A DNA stretch of 64,000 bases from Gammaproteobacteria bacterium. Its GTDB lineage: Bacteria > Pseudomonadota > Gammaproteobacteria > Thiohalobacterales > Thiohalobacteraceae. Below, one piece after another: positions 1 through 8,429 of this stretch; the stretch's first letter is position 1, and each line of letters opens with the position of its first letter. Location: positions 109,413 to 173,412 of the forward strand of contig JAIOJV010000052.1 in assembly GCA_019911805.1 (NCBI GenBank). Direction: 5' to 3'. A model generated the notes under the pieces. It saw only the letters and a list, made by a program, of their open reading frames with translations, ran no database searches and was not told where the DNA came from. Both the position numbers and the translations under genes were made by a program.

Positions 1-630
1 GAGGCGTTCATCGACGTCATGGAACAGACCGGCCTGATCCGGCCGTTCACGCTCTGGGCCATCGAGCACGCCGCGCAGCAGTGCGTCGCCTGGCGGTCCG
101 CGGGGCTCGATCTCTCGGTGGCCGTGAACCTGTCCATGCAGAGCCTGCTGGACCCGCACTTTCCCCAGCAGTTGCTGGAGCGGCTGGGACAGTCCGTCCT
201 GCCGCAACTGCGCCTGGTACTGGAGATCACCGAGAGCGTGTTCCTGCGCGAGCACGCCAAGGTGCGGCAGGTACTCGCGCTGCTGCGTAGCCACGGCGTA
301 TTGTTTTCCATCGACGACTTCGGCACCGGCCATTCGTCGCTGAGCCGACTGCGCCGGCTCCCGGTCAGCGAGCTGAAGATCGATCGGTCCTTCGTCAAGG
401 ACATGAAGACCAACCGCGACGCTGCGGTGATCGTCAGCTCGACCGTGGATCTGGCGCGAAATCTCGGCTTGGGTGTGATCGCGGAGGGCGTCGAGGATGC
501 GCGCACGCTGGAGCTGCTGCAGTCGATGGGCTGCCGGTATGTACAGGGGCATCATCTCGGTCCACCGCTACCGGCAGAGGCTTTCACGCAGTTTCTGGCG
601 GATACCTCGTGGCTGCCACGACCTGCCTGA
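1..630 (+). CDS. EAL-domain cyclic-di-GMP phosphodiesterase, 3' part
   Basis: The reading frame is open from base 1, so this is the C-terminal end of a longer protein; the first methionine at 19 is internal. The visible 209 residues are most of an EAL domain, which hydrolyses cyclic di-GMP to pGpG. Seen directly: the IDDFGTGHSSLSRL block, the LKIDRSFVKDM block with the catalytic lysine region, IAEGVED, and a terminal GHHLGPPLPA in place of the usual GYxxxxPxP. The EAL signature itself and any sensor or GGDEF domain lie outside the window. The main metal- and lysine-bearing motifs are kept, so activity is plausible. Family assignment is secure; input signal and partner domains cannot be seen. 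Confidence 0.9.
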   Translation, partial: EAFIDVMEQTGLIRPFTLWAIEHAAQQCVAWRSAGLDLSVAVNLSMQSLLDPHFPQQLLERLGQSVLPQLRLVLEITESVFLREHAKVRQVLALLRSHGVLFSIDDFGTGHSSLSRLRRLPVSELKIDRSFVKDMKTNRDAAVIVSSTVDLARNLGLGVIAEGVEDARTLELLQSMGCRYVQGHHLGPPLPAEAFTQFLADTSWLPRPA

Positions 631-717
631 GCGCGGCGTCGGCGCGGCGGGCACCCGCGGTAGATCTGGTATCACGCAGCGATTGGATTGGGCGAGCGAC
701 ACAGCAGATCTTTTGCT

Positions 718-802
718 GTAGGAACGCCATTCCTGGCGCGATCGGGTTGGGCGGGCGACCCGCCACGACCCGCCAGCATCGCGCCAGGAATGCCGCTCCT
801 AC
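718..802. repeat. REP-like long hairpin
   Basis: Two 25-base arms (718-742 and 778-802) are inverted copies with two mismatches; one begins GTAGGAACGCC and the other ends GCTCCTAC. The interior is itself GC-rich and partly self-complementary (GGGCGGGCGACCCGCC). This resembles paired REP/BIME elements of gammaproteobacteria. It lies in the convergent gap between the EAL gene and ygfZ. A single reversed CCGTGTGGTTCCGTGG unit of the other intergenic repeat family follows at about 826-847. Confidence 0.75.
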
Positions 803-881
803 CGGTGTCAGGCCATAATGGGTTTTATATTCCGTGTGGTTCCGTGGCCAATGAATTTCTGCTGCAGATCCGGCGCGGGTG

Positions 882-1931
882 CTACGCCACCGGCGCCAGG
901 GGATAGGGCAGATCGACAAATTCCAGCGGTGGCCCGTCGGTGGCGCCGTAGCGGATGTCGCCCGCCTCGCGGCTGGCGATCTGGATCACCGCCAGCAGCA
1001 TGAAACCGCCATCGGGGTGCGGCTGGGCGTCGACCACCTTGCCCGCGCTCTGCTCGCCGCCTTCCGGACTGAACAGGTCGTCGCCCGGGCGCGGCTGGGC
1101 CTCGCCTGACACCCGTGCCAGGTACATACGTCGCTTGAGCGTGCCCAGGTACTGCATGCGCGCGACCACCTCCTGGCCGGGATAGCAGCCCTTCTTGAAG
1201 CTGACGCCGCCGAGCAGCTGCAGATTGACCATCTGCGGCACAAAGGCGTCACTGGTCTGCGGATGGATGGTCGGGATACCGGCCATGATATCCAGCAGGC
1301 CCCAGGCCGCCTCGCCCACGGGCGCACAGCGCACATTGAGCGTGTCCCACAGTCGGCGCATCGCCTCCAGATCGCCGTGGATCTCGAAGCGGGGATGCAC
1401 ACCAGGGAGGCGGATCGCAGTATAGCCGCCGCTGCGGGTGATGCCGTCGACCGCCTGCGGCAGCGCCGGCAGCAGCGTACCGAACTCGCTTTCCACACTC
1501 GGGCCCGAGACGCCCAGGCGGATCCGGCAATCGCCGATATCCTCCAGAGTCACGGCTGCGCGCAGCACGAACATACGCAGCCGCTTGGATATCGGTTCGA
1601 TCATGGCGCGCGGCATGCGCAGCAATACACCGTCGGCCTCGGGGATGACGCGGAAGCTGGCGAGCAGGCGACCCTTGGCGCTGCAGTAGCCATTCAGCTG
1701 ACTGGTATCCTGGCCGAGATGGCGCAGGTCGTTGGTGAACTGGCCCTGCAGGAACTCCAGCGCATCGTTGCCACCGACCGCCAGCAGCCCCTGGTGGGAG
1801 AGGTCGGCGAAGACATTGCCGTTGAGCGCGGCGCTCAACTCATGCTGCGGATTGCCGAAGCTCACGACGCACCCGCTGCCGTTGAACTCCGCACCGGTGC
1901 CTTCCAGGAAAGTCTTCCACTGCGCATTCAT
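882..1931 (-). CDS. ygfZ: YgfZ folate-binding iron-sulfur repair protein
   Basis: A protein of 349 residues in the GcvT-like/YgfZ family, a tetrahydrofolate-binding cytoplasmic factor that helps repair or maintain Fe-S enzymes and supports tRNA methylthiolation. The diagnostic signature K-G-C-Y-P-G-Q-E is present at about residues 245-252, and an N-terminal GcvT-like fold region (LSHQGLLAVGGNDALEFLQG) is clear. I chose ATG 1931 (MNAQWKTFLE) because upstream codons lack family similarity. It is divergent from the sdh operon, whose SdhB carries Fe-S clusters and whose last genes are sdhE and ygfX; in enterobacteria ygfZ, ygfY (sdhE) and ygfX also cluster, so the linkage is expected. Confidence 0.93.
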   Translation of the reverse strand: MNAQWKTFLEGTGAEFNGSGCVVSFGNPQHELSAALNGNVFADLSHQGLLAVGGNDALEFLQGQFTNDLRHLGQDTSQLNGYCSAKGRLLASFRVIPEADGVLLRMPRAMIEPISKRLRMFVLRAAVTLEDIGDCRIRLGVSGPSVESEFGTLLPALPQAVDGITRSGGYTAIRLPGVHPRFEIHGDLEAMRRLWDTLNVRCAPVGEAAWGLLDIMAGIPTIHPQTSDAFVPQMVNLQLLGGVSFKKGCYPGQEVVARMQYLGTLKRRMYLARVSGEAQPRPGDDLFSPEGGEQSAGKVVDAQPHPDGGFMLLAVIQIASREAGDIRYGATDGPPLEFVDLPYPLAPVA

Positions 1932-2239
1932 ATGTCTCGCACCCCCGTGTCCAAGCCTGGCCATGGTAGTCAATCTGGACGACGGTGTCAGCCGCTATCC
2001 GACCCCGCCGGCGACGGGGTGGTATGGTGCGTACGGCAGTGCTATAAACCTGAAAAAATTATTTCAGCCACGGTAACATATGGCAGGCACGGCAACGCTT
2101 GGCCGCCCTGTAAGCGGTTGTTCTCCGGCTTGCAGGTGACTACGCTGTCTGACTGCGGCCTTGGTTCCCGTGGGTGTTTTCTCGTGACATTCCGGGGCCT
2201 GCGGTTTTTGACACAGGGTGAAACAACCGCAAATCCAAT
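1932..2239. other. Divergent control region, ygfZ / sdhC
   Basis: This 308-base gap holds the promoters of both divergent units. I see an AT-rich stretch with the inverted repeat CTGAAA (2050-2055) / TTTCAG (2062-2067), a possible operator, and a TTGACA hexamer at about 2208-2213, 26 bases before the sdhC start, without a convincing -10 partner. No gene is visible here. Confidence 0.35.
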
Positions 2240-2620
2240 ATGCCTTCTACCGCACCCCGACCAAAATTTCTGAACCTTCTTGTCATCCGCATGCCCGTCG
2301 GTGCCGTGGCCTCGTTCGCGCACCGTGTCGCCGGCCTGCTGTTGTTCCTGTGTCTGCCGCTCGTGGCCTTCCTACTGGACCTGTCGCTGCAGGGATCGGA
2401 TGGCTTCGCACACGCCGTGCAGCTGCTGCAGTCACCCTGGCTGCGGGTGCTGCAGGTCGGGGTCGCCTGGTCGCTGCTGCACCACTTTCTGGCCGGCCTG
2501 CGCTTCCTGGCCTTCGACCTGGGCTGGGGCACCAGTCGTATGGCCGCGCGCCGCTCGGCGCTGGTCGTGAATCTCGCCGCACCCGTGTTGACACTGATCA
2601 TACTGTGGAGGTTGTGGTGA
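2240..2620 (+). CDS. sdhC: Succinate dehydrogenase cytochrome b556 subunit
   Basis: A 126-residue inner-membrane subunit of succinate dehydrogenase (complex II). The start MPSTAPRPKFLNLL leads into PVGAVASFAHRVAG, the conserved region with the S-x-x-H-R signature that contacts quinone and haem. Three hydrophobic segments are visible at about residues 25-48, 65-90 and 100-124, and H85-H86 in the second segment (SLLHHFLAGLR) contain the likely axial haem ligand. It is the first gene of sdhCDAB and overlaps sdhD by four bases (GTGA), implying translational coupling. Confidence 0.95.
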   Translation: MPSTAPRPKFLNLLVIRMPVGAVASFAHRVAGLLLFLCLPLVAFLLDLSLQGSDGFAHAVQLLQSPWLRVLQVGVAWSLLHHFLAGLRFLAFDLGWGTSRMAARRSALVVNLAAPVLTLIILWRLW

Positions 2621-2955
2621 GCCGCCAGGCGCACGGCTTGCGTGCCTGGCTGCTGCAGCGCTTCTCGGCCGTCTACATGGCGGTGTTCCTGCCCTATGTC
2701 CTGATCCACTGGCTGGCGGCGCCGGCACACGAATTTTCGGACTGGCAGCGCTGGCTCGCCGATCCACTGGTCAACCTCGCCAGCGGCCTGTTCCTGCTGT
2801 CCATCCTCATCCACGCCTGGGTCGGCATGCGGGATGTCGTTATGGACTACGTACACGCTACCGGTCTGCGGATAACACTGTTCGCGCTGGTGGCCCTGAC
2901 GCTCACGGGTTGTGGGTTGTGGATGCTGCGGTTGCTGTTCCTGGTGATGAACTGA
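2617..2955 (+). CDS. sdhD: Succinate dehydrogenase membrane anchor subunit
   Basis: A 112-residue hydrophobic anchor subunit that pairs with SdhC to bind haem b and quinone. It starts at GTG 2617 inside the sdhC stop; a GGAGG at about 2607-2611 supports this start. Features: LLQRFSAVYMAVFLPYVLIHWL (first membrane segment), the central helix with ILIHAWVGMRDVVMDYV (the H-x-x-x-G-x-x-D pattern, likely haem ligand and quinone site), and a terminal hydrophobic helix ending LLFLVMN. The last 13 codons are repeated 213 bases downstream (see the spacer duplication), but the gene itself ends normally at 2955. Confidence 0.93.
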   Translation: MSRQAHGLRAWLLQRFSAVYMAVFLPYVLIHWLAAPAHEFSDWQRWLADPLVNLASGLFLLSILIHAWVGMRDVVMDYVHATGLRITLFALVALTLTGCGLWMLRLLFLVMN

Positions 2956-3292
2956 AACAATGAAGATGCAAATAATGAAGAGGCAAGAGGCAAGAGACAG
3001 GATGCAAGTCAAAACCGGTTCCCCGCTCGTGTTGGAGCGGAAGGATGTTTGTATCTTGCACCTTGTATCTTGTATCTGGCCCCGTATCTTGTATCTGACC
3101 CCGTATCTTGTATCTGCCCCCCGAACGGGTTGTAGATGCTGCGACTGCTGTTTCTGGTGATGAACTGAAATAATGCAGATGCAAATAATGAAGCGGCAAG
3201 AGGCAAGAGACAGGATGCAAGTCAAAACCATTTCCCCGCCCATGTTGGAGCGGAAAGGTATTTGTATCTTGCACCTTGTATCTTGCATCTGC
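2914..3292 (+). repeat. Tandem duplication of sdhD 3' end plus spacer
   Basis: Bases 2914-3079 and 3127-3292 are diverged direct copies at an offset of 213. Each copy contains the last 13 codons of sdhD, a spacer, and heptamer runs (GGCAAGA GGCAAGA; GTATCTT GTATCTG). In copy 2 the sdhD codons differ mostly at synonymous positions (CGG/CGA, TTG/CTG, TTC/TTT), but a TGG has become TAG. Extra GTATCTTGTATCT blocks separate the copies. The result is a 357-base gap between sdhD and sdhA with no gene of its own. Confidence 0.85.
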
Positions 3293-3312
3293 TCCCCACA
3301 GGGGAGCTTTCA

Positions 3313-5076
3313 ATGACTCTGCAGCGGCGCAAATTCGACACCCTGATCATCGGCGCGGGCGGCGGTGGGCTGCGTGCGGCGCTGCAGCTGGCGCAGGCCG
3401 AGGCGCATGTCGCGGTGGTATCCAAGGTGTTTCCGACACGCTCGCACACGGTCGCGGCCCAGGGCGGGCTGACCGGCGCGCTGGGCAACGGGCTGCCCGA
3501 CAACTGGCATTGGCACATGTACGACAGCGTCAAGGGCAGCGACTGGCTGGGCGACCAGGATGCCATCGAGTATATGTGCCGCGCCGCACCGCGGATCGTC
3601 TACGAACTCGAGCACCTGGGCGTACCGTTCTCACGCCTCGACAACGGTCGCATCTATCAACGCGCCTTCGGCGGTCAGAGCCGCGAATTCGGCGGCGAGC
3701 AGGCGGTCCGGACCTGCGCCGCCGCTGACCGTACCGGACACGCGATTCTGCAGACGCTGTATCAGCAGAATATCCGCGCCCGCACGCATTTTTTCGACGA
3801 ATTCTTCGCCGTCGACCTGCTGGCCGACGACCAGGGCACCGTGCTCGGCGCGCTGGTGCTGGATATCGCCAGTGGCGAGCCGCTGGTGATCGAGGCCAAG
3901 ACCACACTGCTGGCCACCGGCGGGGCGGGGCAGTTGTTCCGCACCAATACCAATGCGCTGATCAATACCGGTGACGGCATGGCCATGGCACTGCGCGCGG
4001 GGATCCCGTTGCAGGACATGGAGTTCTTCCAGTTCCATCCGACCGGCATCGCCGGCAAGGGCATGCTCATCACCGAGGGTGCACGGGGTGAGGGGGGGTA
4101 TCTGGTCAACGGTCGCGGTGAGCGCTTCATGGAGCGTTACGCCCCCCAGGCGAAGGATCTCGCCAGCCGTGATGTGGTCAGCCGTGCCATCTACACCGAG
4201 GTGCACGCAGGCCGTGGCTGTGGGCCGCAGCAGGATCATGTCCTGCTCAAGCTCGATCACCTCGGTGCGGATATCGTGGCACAGCGCCTGCCCGGCATAC
4301 GCGAGATGGTCAAGACCTTTCTGCACATCGACCCGATCGAGGCGCCGATCCCGGTGTACCCGACGGCGCATTACGCCATGGGCGGCATCCCCACCAACCG
4401 CTACGGCCAGGTGGTGGTGCCGGAGGATACGGGTCCGGAGGAGCCGGTGGTAGGTCTGTACGCCGCCGGAGAATGCGCCTGCGTGTCGGTGCACGGCGCC
4501 AACCGCCTGGGCGGCAACTCACTGCTGGATATCCTGGTATTCGGTCGCGCGGCCGCCAATCACATCAGCGAGTTTCTCGCCGTCAATCGCTATCACCGGC
4601 CACTGGACGAGACCAGCGTCGAGCGCGCCATGGCGCGACTCGCGCGCTGGGATCGCCGCACCGGCAATGAAAGCATCGACGGGGTAAGGCGCGAACTGCA
4701 GGGGGTCATGGAGCGCTACTGCGGCGTCTACCGCAGCGAGGCGGTGCTGAGTGAAGGTCTGCAGCAGGTGCTCGCGCTGCAGGAGCGTCTGCAGCAGGTG
4801 GCGATCACCGATCACAGCCGTGTGTTCAACACCGCGCGTATCGAGGCCCTGGAGCTGGAGAACCTCATGGAACTCGGTCTGGCAACGGTATGCGCAGCGC
4901 TGCACCGCCGCGAAAGCCGGGGCGCACATTCGCGCGTCGATCACCCCGAACGCGACGACGCCCGCTGGCTGCGCCACAGCCTGTTCTACCGCGAAGACCG
5001 GCGCGTCGACTACAAGCCGGTACGGCTCAAGCCGATGAGCGTGGACAGCTTCCCGCCACAGCCGCGGGTGTATTAG
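3313..5076 (+). CDS. sdhA: Succinate dehydrogenase flavoprotein subunit
   Basis: A 587-residue catalytic flavoprotein of complex II, oxidising succinate to fumarate. ATG 3313 follows GGGGAG and gives MTLQRRKFDTLIIGAGGGGL, with the dinucleotide-binding G-x-G-x-x-G. The covalent-FAD region is SHTVAAQGG (histidine at about residue 45). Further landmarks are the substrate-site stretch FHPTGIAGKGMLITEGARGEGG, the catalytic-arginine region, HYAMGGIPTN, and GLYAAGECACVSVHGANRLGGNSLLD. The C-terminal helical domain ends in the usual R-x-x-D-Y-K-P-V-R pattern (RRVDYKPVRLKPMS). Length is normal. It belongs to sdhCDAB, although the 5' and 3' gaps are both filled with repeats. Confidence 0.97.
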   Translation: MTLQRRKFDTLIIGAGGGGLRAALQLAQAEAHVAVVSKVFPTRSHTVAAQGGLTGALGNGLPDNWHWHMYDSVKGSDWLGDQDAIEYMCRAAPRIVYELEHLGVPFSRLDNGRIYQRAFGGQSREFGGEQAVRTCAAADRTGHAILQTLYQQNIRARTHFFDEFFAVDLLADDQGTVLGALVLDIASGEPLVIEAKTTLLATGGAGQLFRTNTNALINTGDGMAMALRAGIPLQDMEFFQFHPTGIAGKGMLITEGARGEGGYLVNGRGERFMERYAPQAKDLASRDVVSRAIYTEVHAGRGCGPQQDHVLLKLDHLGADIVAQRLPGIREMVKTFLHIDPIEAPIPVYPTAHYAMGGIPTNRYGQVVVPEDTGPEEPVVGLYAAGECACVSVHGANRLGGNSLLDILVFGRAAANHISEFLAVNRYHRPLDETSVERAMARLARWDRRTGNESIDGVRRELQGVMERYCGVYRSEAVLSEGLQQVLALQERLQQVAITDHSRVFNTARIEALELENLMELGLATVCAALHRRESRGAHSRVDHPERDDARWLRHSLFYREDRRVDYKPVRLKPMSVDSFPPQPRVY

Positions 5077-5078
5077 CG

Positions 5079-5368
5079 TGAGGTGTGAGGTGTGAGGCGT
5101 GAGGCGTGAGGCGAAAAGATCTTGGCCACGGAAGCACACGGAAATACACGGAAAGATCTATGGCTCTAAACCCCTTAGGGCCCTGTGATGAAGCGTAACA
5201 ACCGGCGGAGGTAGCCTTCGGATGCGGCGCAGACGGTATGGCATTGTGGAATTTTCCATACTATATTTTTCCGTGTTGTTCCGTGTGCTTCCGTGTGCTT
5301 CCGTGTGCTTCCGTGGCCATAATGGGTTTCCGCCTAACGCCTAACGCCTAACGCCTAACGCCTCACTC
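5079..5368. repeat. Nested repeat composite between sdhA and sdhB
   Basis: The 306-base gap inside the sdh operon is almost wholly repeats. Outer left: heptamers of GTGAGGT/GTGAGGC (about 5079-5113). Inner left: a decamer array CACGGAAGCA, CACGGAAATA, CACGGAAAG (about 5122-5150). Centre: about 110 bases of unique sequence. Inner right: the inverted array TTCCGTGTGC repeated about four times, ending CCGTGGCC (about 5268-5319). Outer right: heptamers GCCTAAC repeated four times then GCCTCAC (about 5332-5366). Inner and outer arms are each inverted relative to one another. No gene is visible. Confidence 0.85.
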
Positions 5369-5382
5369 CCCGGAGCTCACCC

Positions 5383-6084
5383 ATGAAATTCTCCATCTAC
5401 CGTTTCGATCCGGACCAGGACAGTCAGCCGTACATGCGGGACTACGAGCTGGACGATGCCCGGGTCCGTCCCGGTATGATGTTGCTGGAGGCGTTGATCG
5501 AGCTGAAGGCACAGGACGAGAGTCTGAGCTTCCGGCGGTCCTGTGGGGAGGGCGTGTGCGGTTCGGATGCCATGAACATCAATGGTCGGAATGGACTCGC
5601 CTGTATCACGCCGCTGGCCGGGCTCAGGACGCCGATCGAGCTGCGGCCGCTGCCGGGGCAGCCGGTGATCCGCGATCTCATCGTCGACCTCGGCCAGTTC
5701 TTCGCCCAGTACCGTGCCGCGCGGCCGTATCTGATCAATGACACCCCGCAGCCCGAGGTCGAGCGCCTGCAGTCGCCGCAGGAGCGCGCCCGGCTGGACG
5801 GCCTGTACGAGTGCATCCTGTGCGCCTGCTGTTCCACCAGCTGCCCGTCGTTCTGGTGGAATCCGGACAAGTTTCTCGGGCCGGCCGCACTGCTGCAGTC
5901 GTGGCGCTTTCTCGTCGACAGCCGCGATCGGGCCACCGACCTGCGTCTCGACGAACTCGAGGGCCCGTTCAAGTTGTTCCGCTGTCATACCATCATGAAC
6001 TGTGTCGAGTACTGTCCCAAGGGACTCAACCCGGCGCGTGCCATCGGCCGCATCAAGACGTTGATGCTGACGCGGTCGATGTGA
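5383..6084 (+). CDS. sdhB: Succinate dehydrogenase iron-sulfur subunit
   Basis: A 233-residue electron-transfer subunit that carries electrons from FAD to quinone through three Fe-S clusters. The N-terminal ferredoxin fold has SCGEGVCGSDAMNINGRNGLAC (2Fe-2S cysteines, about residues 54-75). The C-terminal part has CILCACCSTSCPS (4Fe-4S) and CHTIMNCVEYCPKGLNP (3Fe-4S and the return cysteine). It is preceded by CCCCGGAGCTCACCC, giving a Shine-Dalgarno-like GGAG. It overlaps sdhE by one base (TGATG), so the two are probably coupled. It is separated from sdhA by the repeat composite, which could influence mRNA processing between the subunit genes. Confidence 0.97.
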   Translation: MKFSIYRFDPDQDSQPYMRDYELDDARVRPGMMLLEALIELKAQDESLSFRRSCGEGVCGSDAMNINGRNGLACITPLAGLRTPIELRPLPGQPVIRDLIVDLGQFFAQYRAARPYLINDTPQPEVERLQSPQERARLDGLYECILCACCSTSCPSFWWNPDKFLGPAALLQSWRFLVDSRDRATDLRLDELEGPFKLFRCHTIMNCVEYCPKGLNPARAIGRIKTLMLTRSM

Positions 6085-6341
6085 TGCCGGTAGCCGCGGC
6101 CAGTGATCTCCGGCGGCTGCGCTGGCAGTGCCGGCGTGGTCTGCGTGAACTGGATCTGCTGCTGCAGCAGTTTCTCGACGTACAGGCCGGACAACTGGAC
6201 GCGCCCACCACCGCGGCGGTATTGCGGCTGCTCGAATACCCCGATGCCGTGCTGCTCGAATGGCTGCTCGGCCGGCAGATACCCAGCGACACGGAGGTCG
6301 CCAGCCTTGTACAGCGTATTCGAAGCAGCCCTGCGCCTTGA
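6084..6341 (+). CDS. sdhE: FAD assembly factor SdhE
   Basis: A small protein of 85 residues that promotes covalent flavinylation of SdhA. The five-helix SdhE family signature R-G-x-x-E is present as CRRGLRELDLLLQQFL at about residues 17-32, followed by the acidic D-x-x-L-L-E-W pattern (LLEYPDAVLLEWLLGRQIP). It begins at ATG 6084, sharing one base with the sdhB stop, so it is the fifth gene of the sdh transcript. Location directly after its substrate operon makes the role clear. Confidence 0.92.
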   Translation: MPVAAASDLRRLRWQCRRGLRELDLLLQQFLDVQAGQLDAPTTAAVLRLLEYPDAVLLEWLLGRQIPSDTEVASLVQRIRSSPAP

Positions 6342-6747
6342 GCTGCGGCCTTCGCGCCGCCTGCGGTACTGGCTGATCGCGGTGCATACCGCTGTGCTAC
6401 TCGCCATTCCCTGGCTGCCGCCGTGGCTCGGCTGCACGGTGCTGCTCGGCGGCACTGCCAGTGCCGTTCTGGCGTGGCGCCACTGCCTGCAGTCACCACC
6501 GCAACTGCTGTGGCGCAGCGATGGTCGCTGGGAGCTGGCGGCGGAAGGGGAGCGCGACACACTGCGACTCGCGCGCCGACCCTTCGTGCACCCGCAGCTG
6601 GTCGTCATTGCCTTGTGTCACGTCCCGGGCGGCCGCGTCCGGGCTGTCCCCGTATTCCCGGACATGCTGGATGCCGCCGCTTTCCGGCGGCTGCGCGTGC
6701 GGCTGCGGCACGCGCTGATTGATGCTGCAGTCGATGCGGATCCCTAG
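6307..6747 (+). CDS. ygfX: YgfX-like inner-membrane protein
   Basis: A 146-residue membrane protein resembling YgfX/CptA, the partner encoded after sdhE (ygfY) in enterobacteria. I place the start at TTG 6307 because GGAGG lies at 6293-6297, nine bases upstream, and the reading MYSVFEAALRLELRPSRRLR fits the family pattern of a short polar N-terminus followed by two close membrane helices (about residues 22-40 and 42-58). The C-terminal half is a soluble domain with RWELAAEGERDTLRL and the LVVIAL strand. It overlaps sdhE by 35 bases. Reported toxin activity in E. coli is debated; function here is inferred only from family and position. Confidence 0.8.
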   Translation: MYSVFEAALRLELRPSRRLRYWLIAVHTAVLLAIPWLPPWLGCTVLLGGTASAVLAWRHCLQSPPQLLWRSDGRWELAAEGERDTLRLARRPFVHPQLVVIALCHVPGGRVRAVPVFPDMLDAAAFRRLRVRLRHALIDAAVDADP

Positions 6748-6911
6748 GAGCCTGGCGGACGTGGGACTGCGCTCTCACCCGATTCGCTGCAATCGCCCAC
6801 ATCCGACAGGCCCCTGGCGCTATCCGAACCGTGCCGCGTGCCGTACCATACCGCGCCATGGCCATCGAAAATGTCTGCCGCGCCGACCACCCCTGCACCT
6901 GCTGGTAACGC

Positions 6912-8411
6912 ATGCGCCGTCATCCGCTGTATCTGATCCTGCTGTGTTGGCTGCTGCTCGCTGGCTGCAGTCAGCCACCGCACGATTCCATCCGTCTGGC
7001 CATCGCCGGAGACGCCGCCAACCTGGACCCGCGTTTCGCCACCGATGCCACGTCGGTGCGGGTCAATCGGCTGCTCTACGCACGCCTGGTGGATTTCGAC
7101 ACGCGGGCCCGCCCACAATCGGCCCTGGCGGGCTGGGAACAGTTGTCGCCGACGCATTACCGCTTCCGTCTCGGGCGGCAGGGACGGCGCTTTCACGACG
7201 GCGGCTGGCTCACGACCCGCGATATCAAGGCCACCTACGACTTCATCCTCGACCCGGCCAACGCCTCGCCCCACCGCGCCGCCCTCGGGTTGATCGACCA
7301 CATCGAGATCATCGACAGCGAGCGGGTGGATTTCCTTCTGCGGCGACCCGATCCGCTGTTTCCCGGCTACCTGGTGATCGGCATCCTGCCTGAGCGTCTG
7401 GCGCAGCTGTCGGGGGATACGGCCTTTACCCCGCTGGGCAGCGGTCCCATGGCCTATATCGACCGGCCGCAACCCGGTCGGCTGCGGCTGCGGCGGCTGT
7501 CCGACGACCGCATGGTCGAGATCCTGCGGGTACCGGATGCGACCGTGCGGGTTCTCAAGCTGCTGCGCGGCGAGGTGGATATCCTGCAGAACGACCTGCC
7601 GGCGGAACTGGTCACCTATCTCAGCCGCCAGCCCGGCATCCAGGTACGGCGCACGGTCGGGACCAATTTCGCCTATCTCGGTTTCAACTTCGAGGATCCG
7701 GATACCGCAAAGCTGGAGGTGCGCCAGGCAATCGCCTATGCACTCGATCGCGAGGCGATCATCAAATATGTGCTGGATGGGGGCGCGCGTCCGGCGGCGA
7801 CCATCCTGGTCCCCGATCACTGGGCCGGGCATCCTGAGCTGAAGCCGCGCGGCTACGATCCGGAACGTGCGCGTACGCTGCTGGCGACGGCCGGTTACGG
7901 GCCGGGACGACCGTTGCGCCTGACCTACAAGACCTCCAGCGATGCACTGCGTATCCGCCTTGCGACCGTCATCCAGGACCAGCTGGCCAAGGTTGGTATT
8001 CACGTGGTGCTCAAGACCTACGACTGGGGCACCTTTTACGGCGATATCAAGGCGGGGCGATTCCAGCTCTACAGCCTCTCCTGGGTCGGTATCAGGACCC
8101 CGGACATCTTTCGCTATGCCTTCCACAGCCGCTCGGTTCCACCGGAAGGCGCCAACCGTGGCCGGTTCCAGGATGCTACCGTTGACGCCCTCATCGAGGC
8201 AGCCGAACAGGTCCCTGATCTGGAGCAGCAGGCGATCCTCTACCGCGCGCTGCAGGAGCGTTTGGTGCAGACGCTGCCCTACGTGCCCCTGTGGTACGAG
8301 GATCAGGTGTTCGCCATGCGTGCCGGGCTCGACGGCTATGCCCTGACACCGGATGGCAACTACGACGGGCTGTTGACGGTGGCCCCGGTGGCTGTCAGTG
8401 ACCCACAGTGA
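6912..8411 (+). CDS. Peptide-type ABC solute-binding lipoprotein
   Basis: A 499-residue family 5 substrate-binding protein (OppA/DppA/MppA type). The N-terminus is a lipoprotein signal, MRRHPLYLILLCWLLLAGCSQ, with lipobox L-A-G-C at about residues 16-19. The mature part shows SBP_bac_5 landmarks: an early NLDPRFATDATS..RLLYARLVDFD, a central KLEVRQAIAYALDREAIIKYVLDGGARPA, and a late LQERLVQTLPYVPLWYEDQVFAM. It should bind a peptide in the periplasm for the two permeases encoded downstream. Position beside a YkuD enzyme and NagZ suggests murein peptide as ligand, which is inference. No dedicated ATPase gene is present nearby. Confidence 0.87.
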   Translation: MRRHPLYLILLCWLLLAGCSQPPHDSIRLAIAGDAANLDPRFATDATSVRVNRLLYARLVDFDTRARPQSALAGWEQLSPTHYRFRLGRQGRRFHDGGWLTTRDIKATYDFILDPANASPHRAALGLIDHIEIIDSERVDFLLRRPDPLFPGYLVIGILPERLAQLSGDTAFTPLGSGPMAYIDRPQPGRLRLRRLSDDRMVEILRVPDATVRVLKLLRGEVDILQNDLPAELVTYLSRQPGIQVRRTVGTNFAYLGFNFEDPDTAKLEVRQAIAYALDREAIIKYVLDGGARPAATILVPDHWAGHPELKPRGYDPERARTLLATAGYGPGRPLRLTYKTSSDALRIRLATVIQDQLAKVGIHVVLKTYDWGTFYGDIKAGRFQLYSLSWVGIRTPDIFRYAFHSRSVPPEGANRGRFQDATVDALIEAAEQVPDLEQQAILYRALQERLVQTLPYVPLWYEDQVFAMRAGLDGYALTPDGNYDGLLTVAPVAVSDPQ

Positions 8412-8429
8412 CTCACAGTGAGCCGCGCG

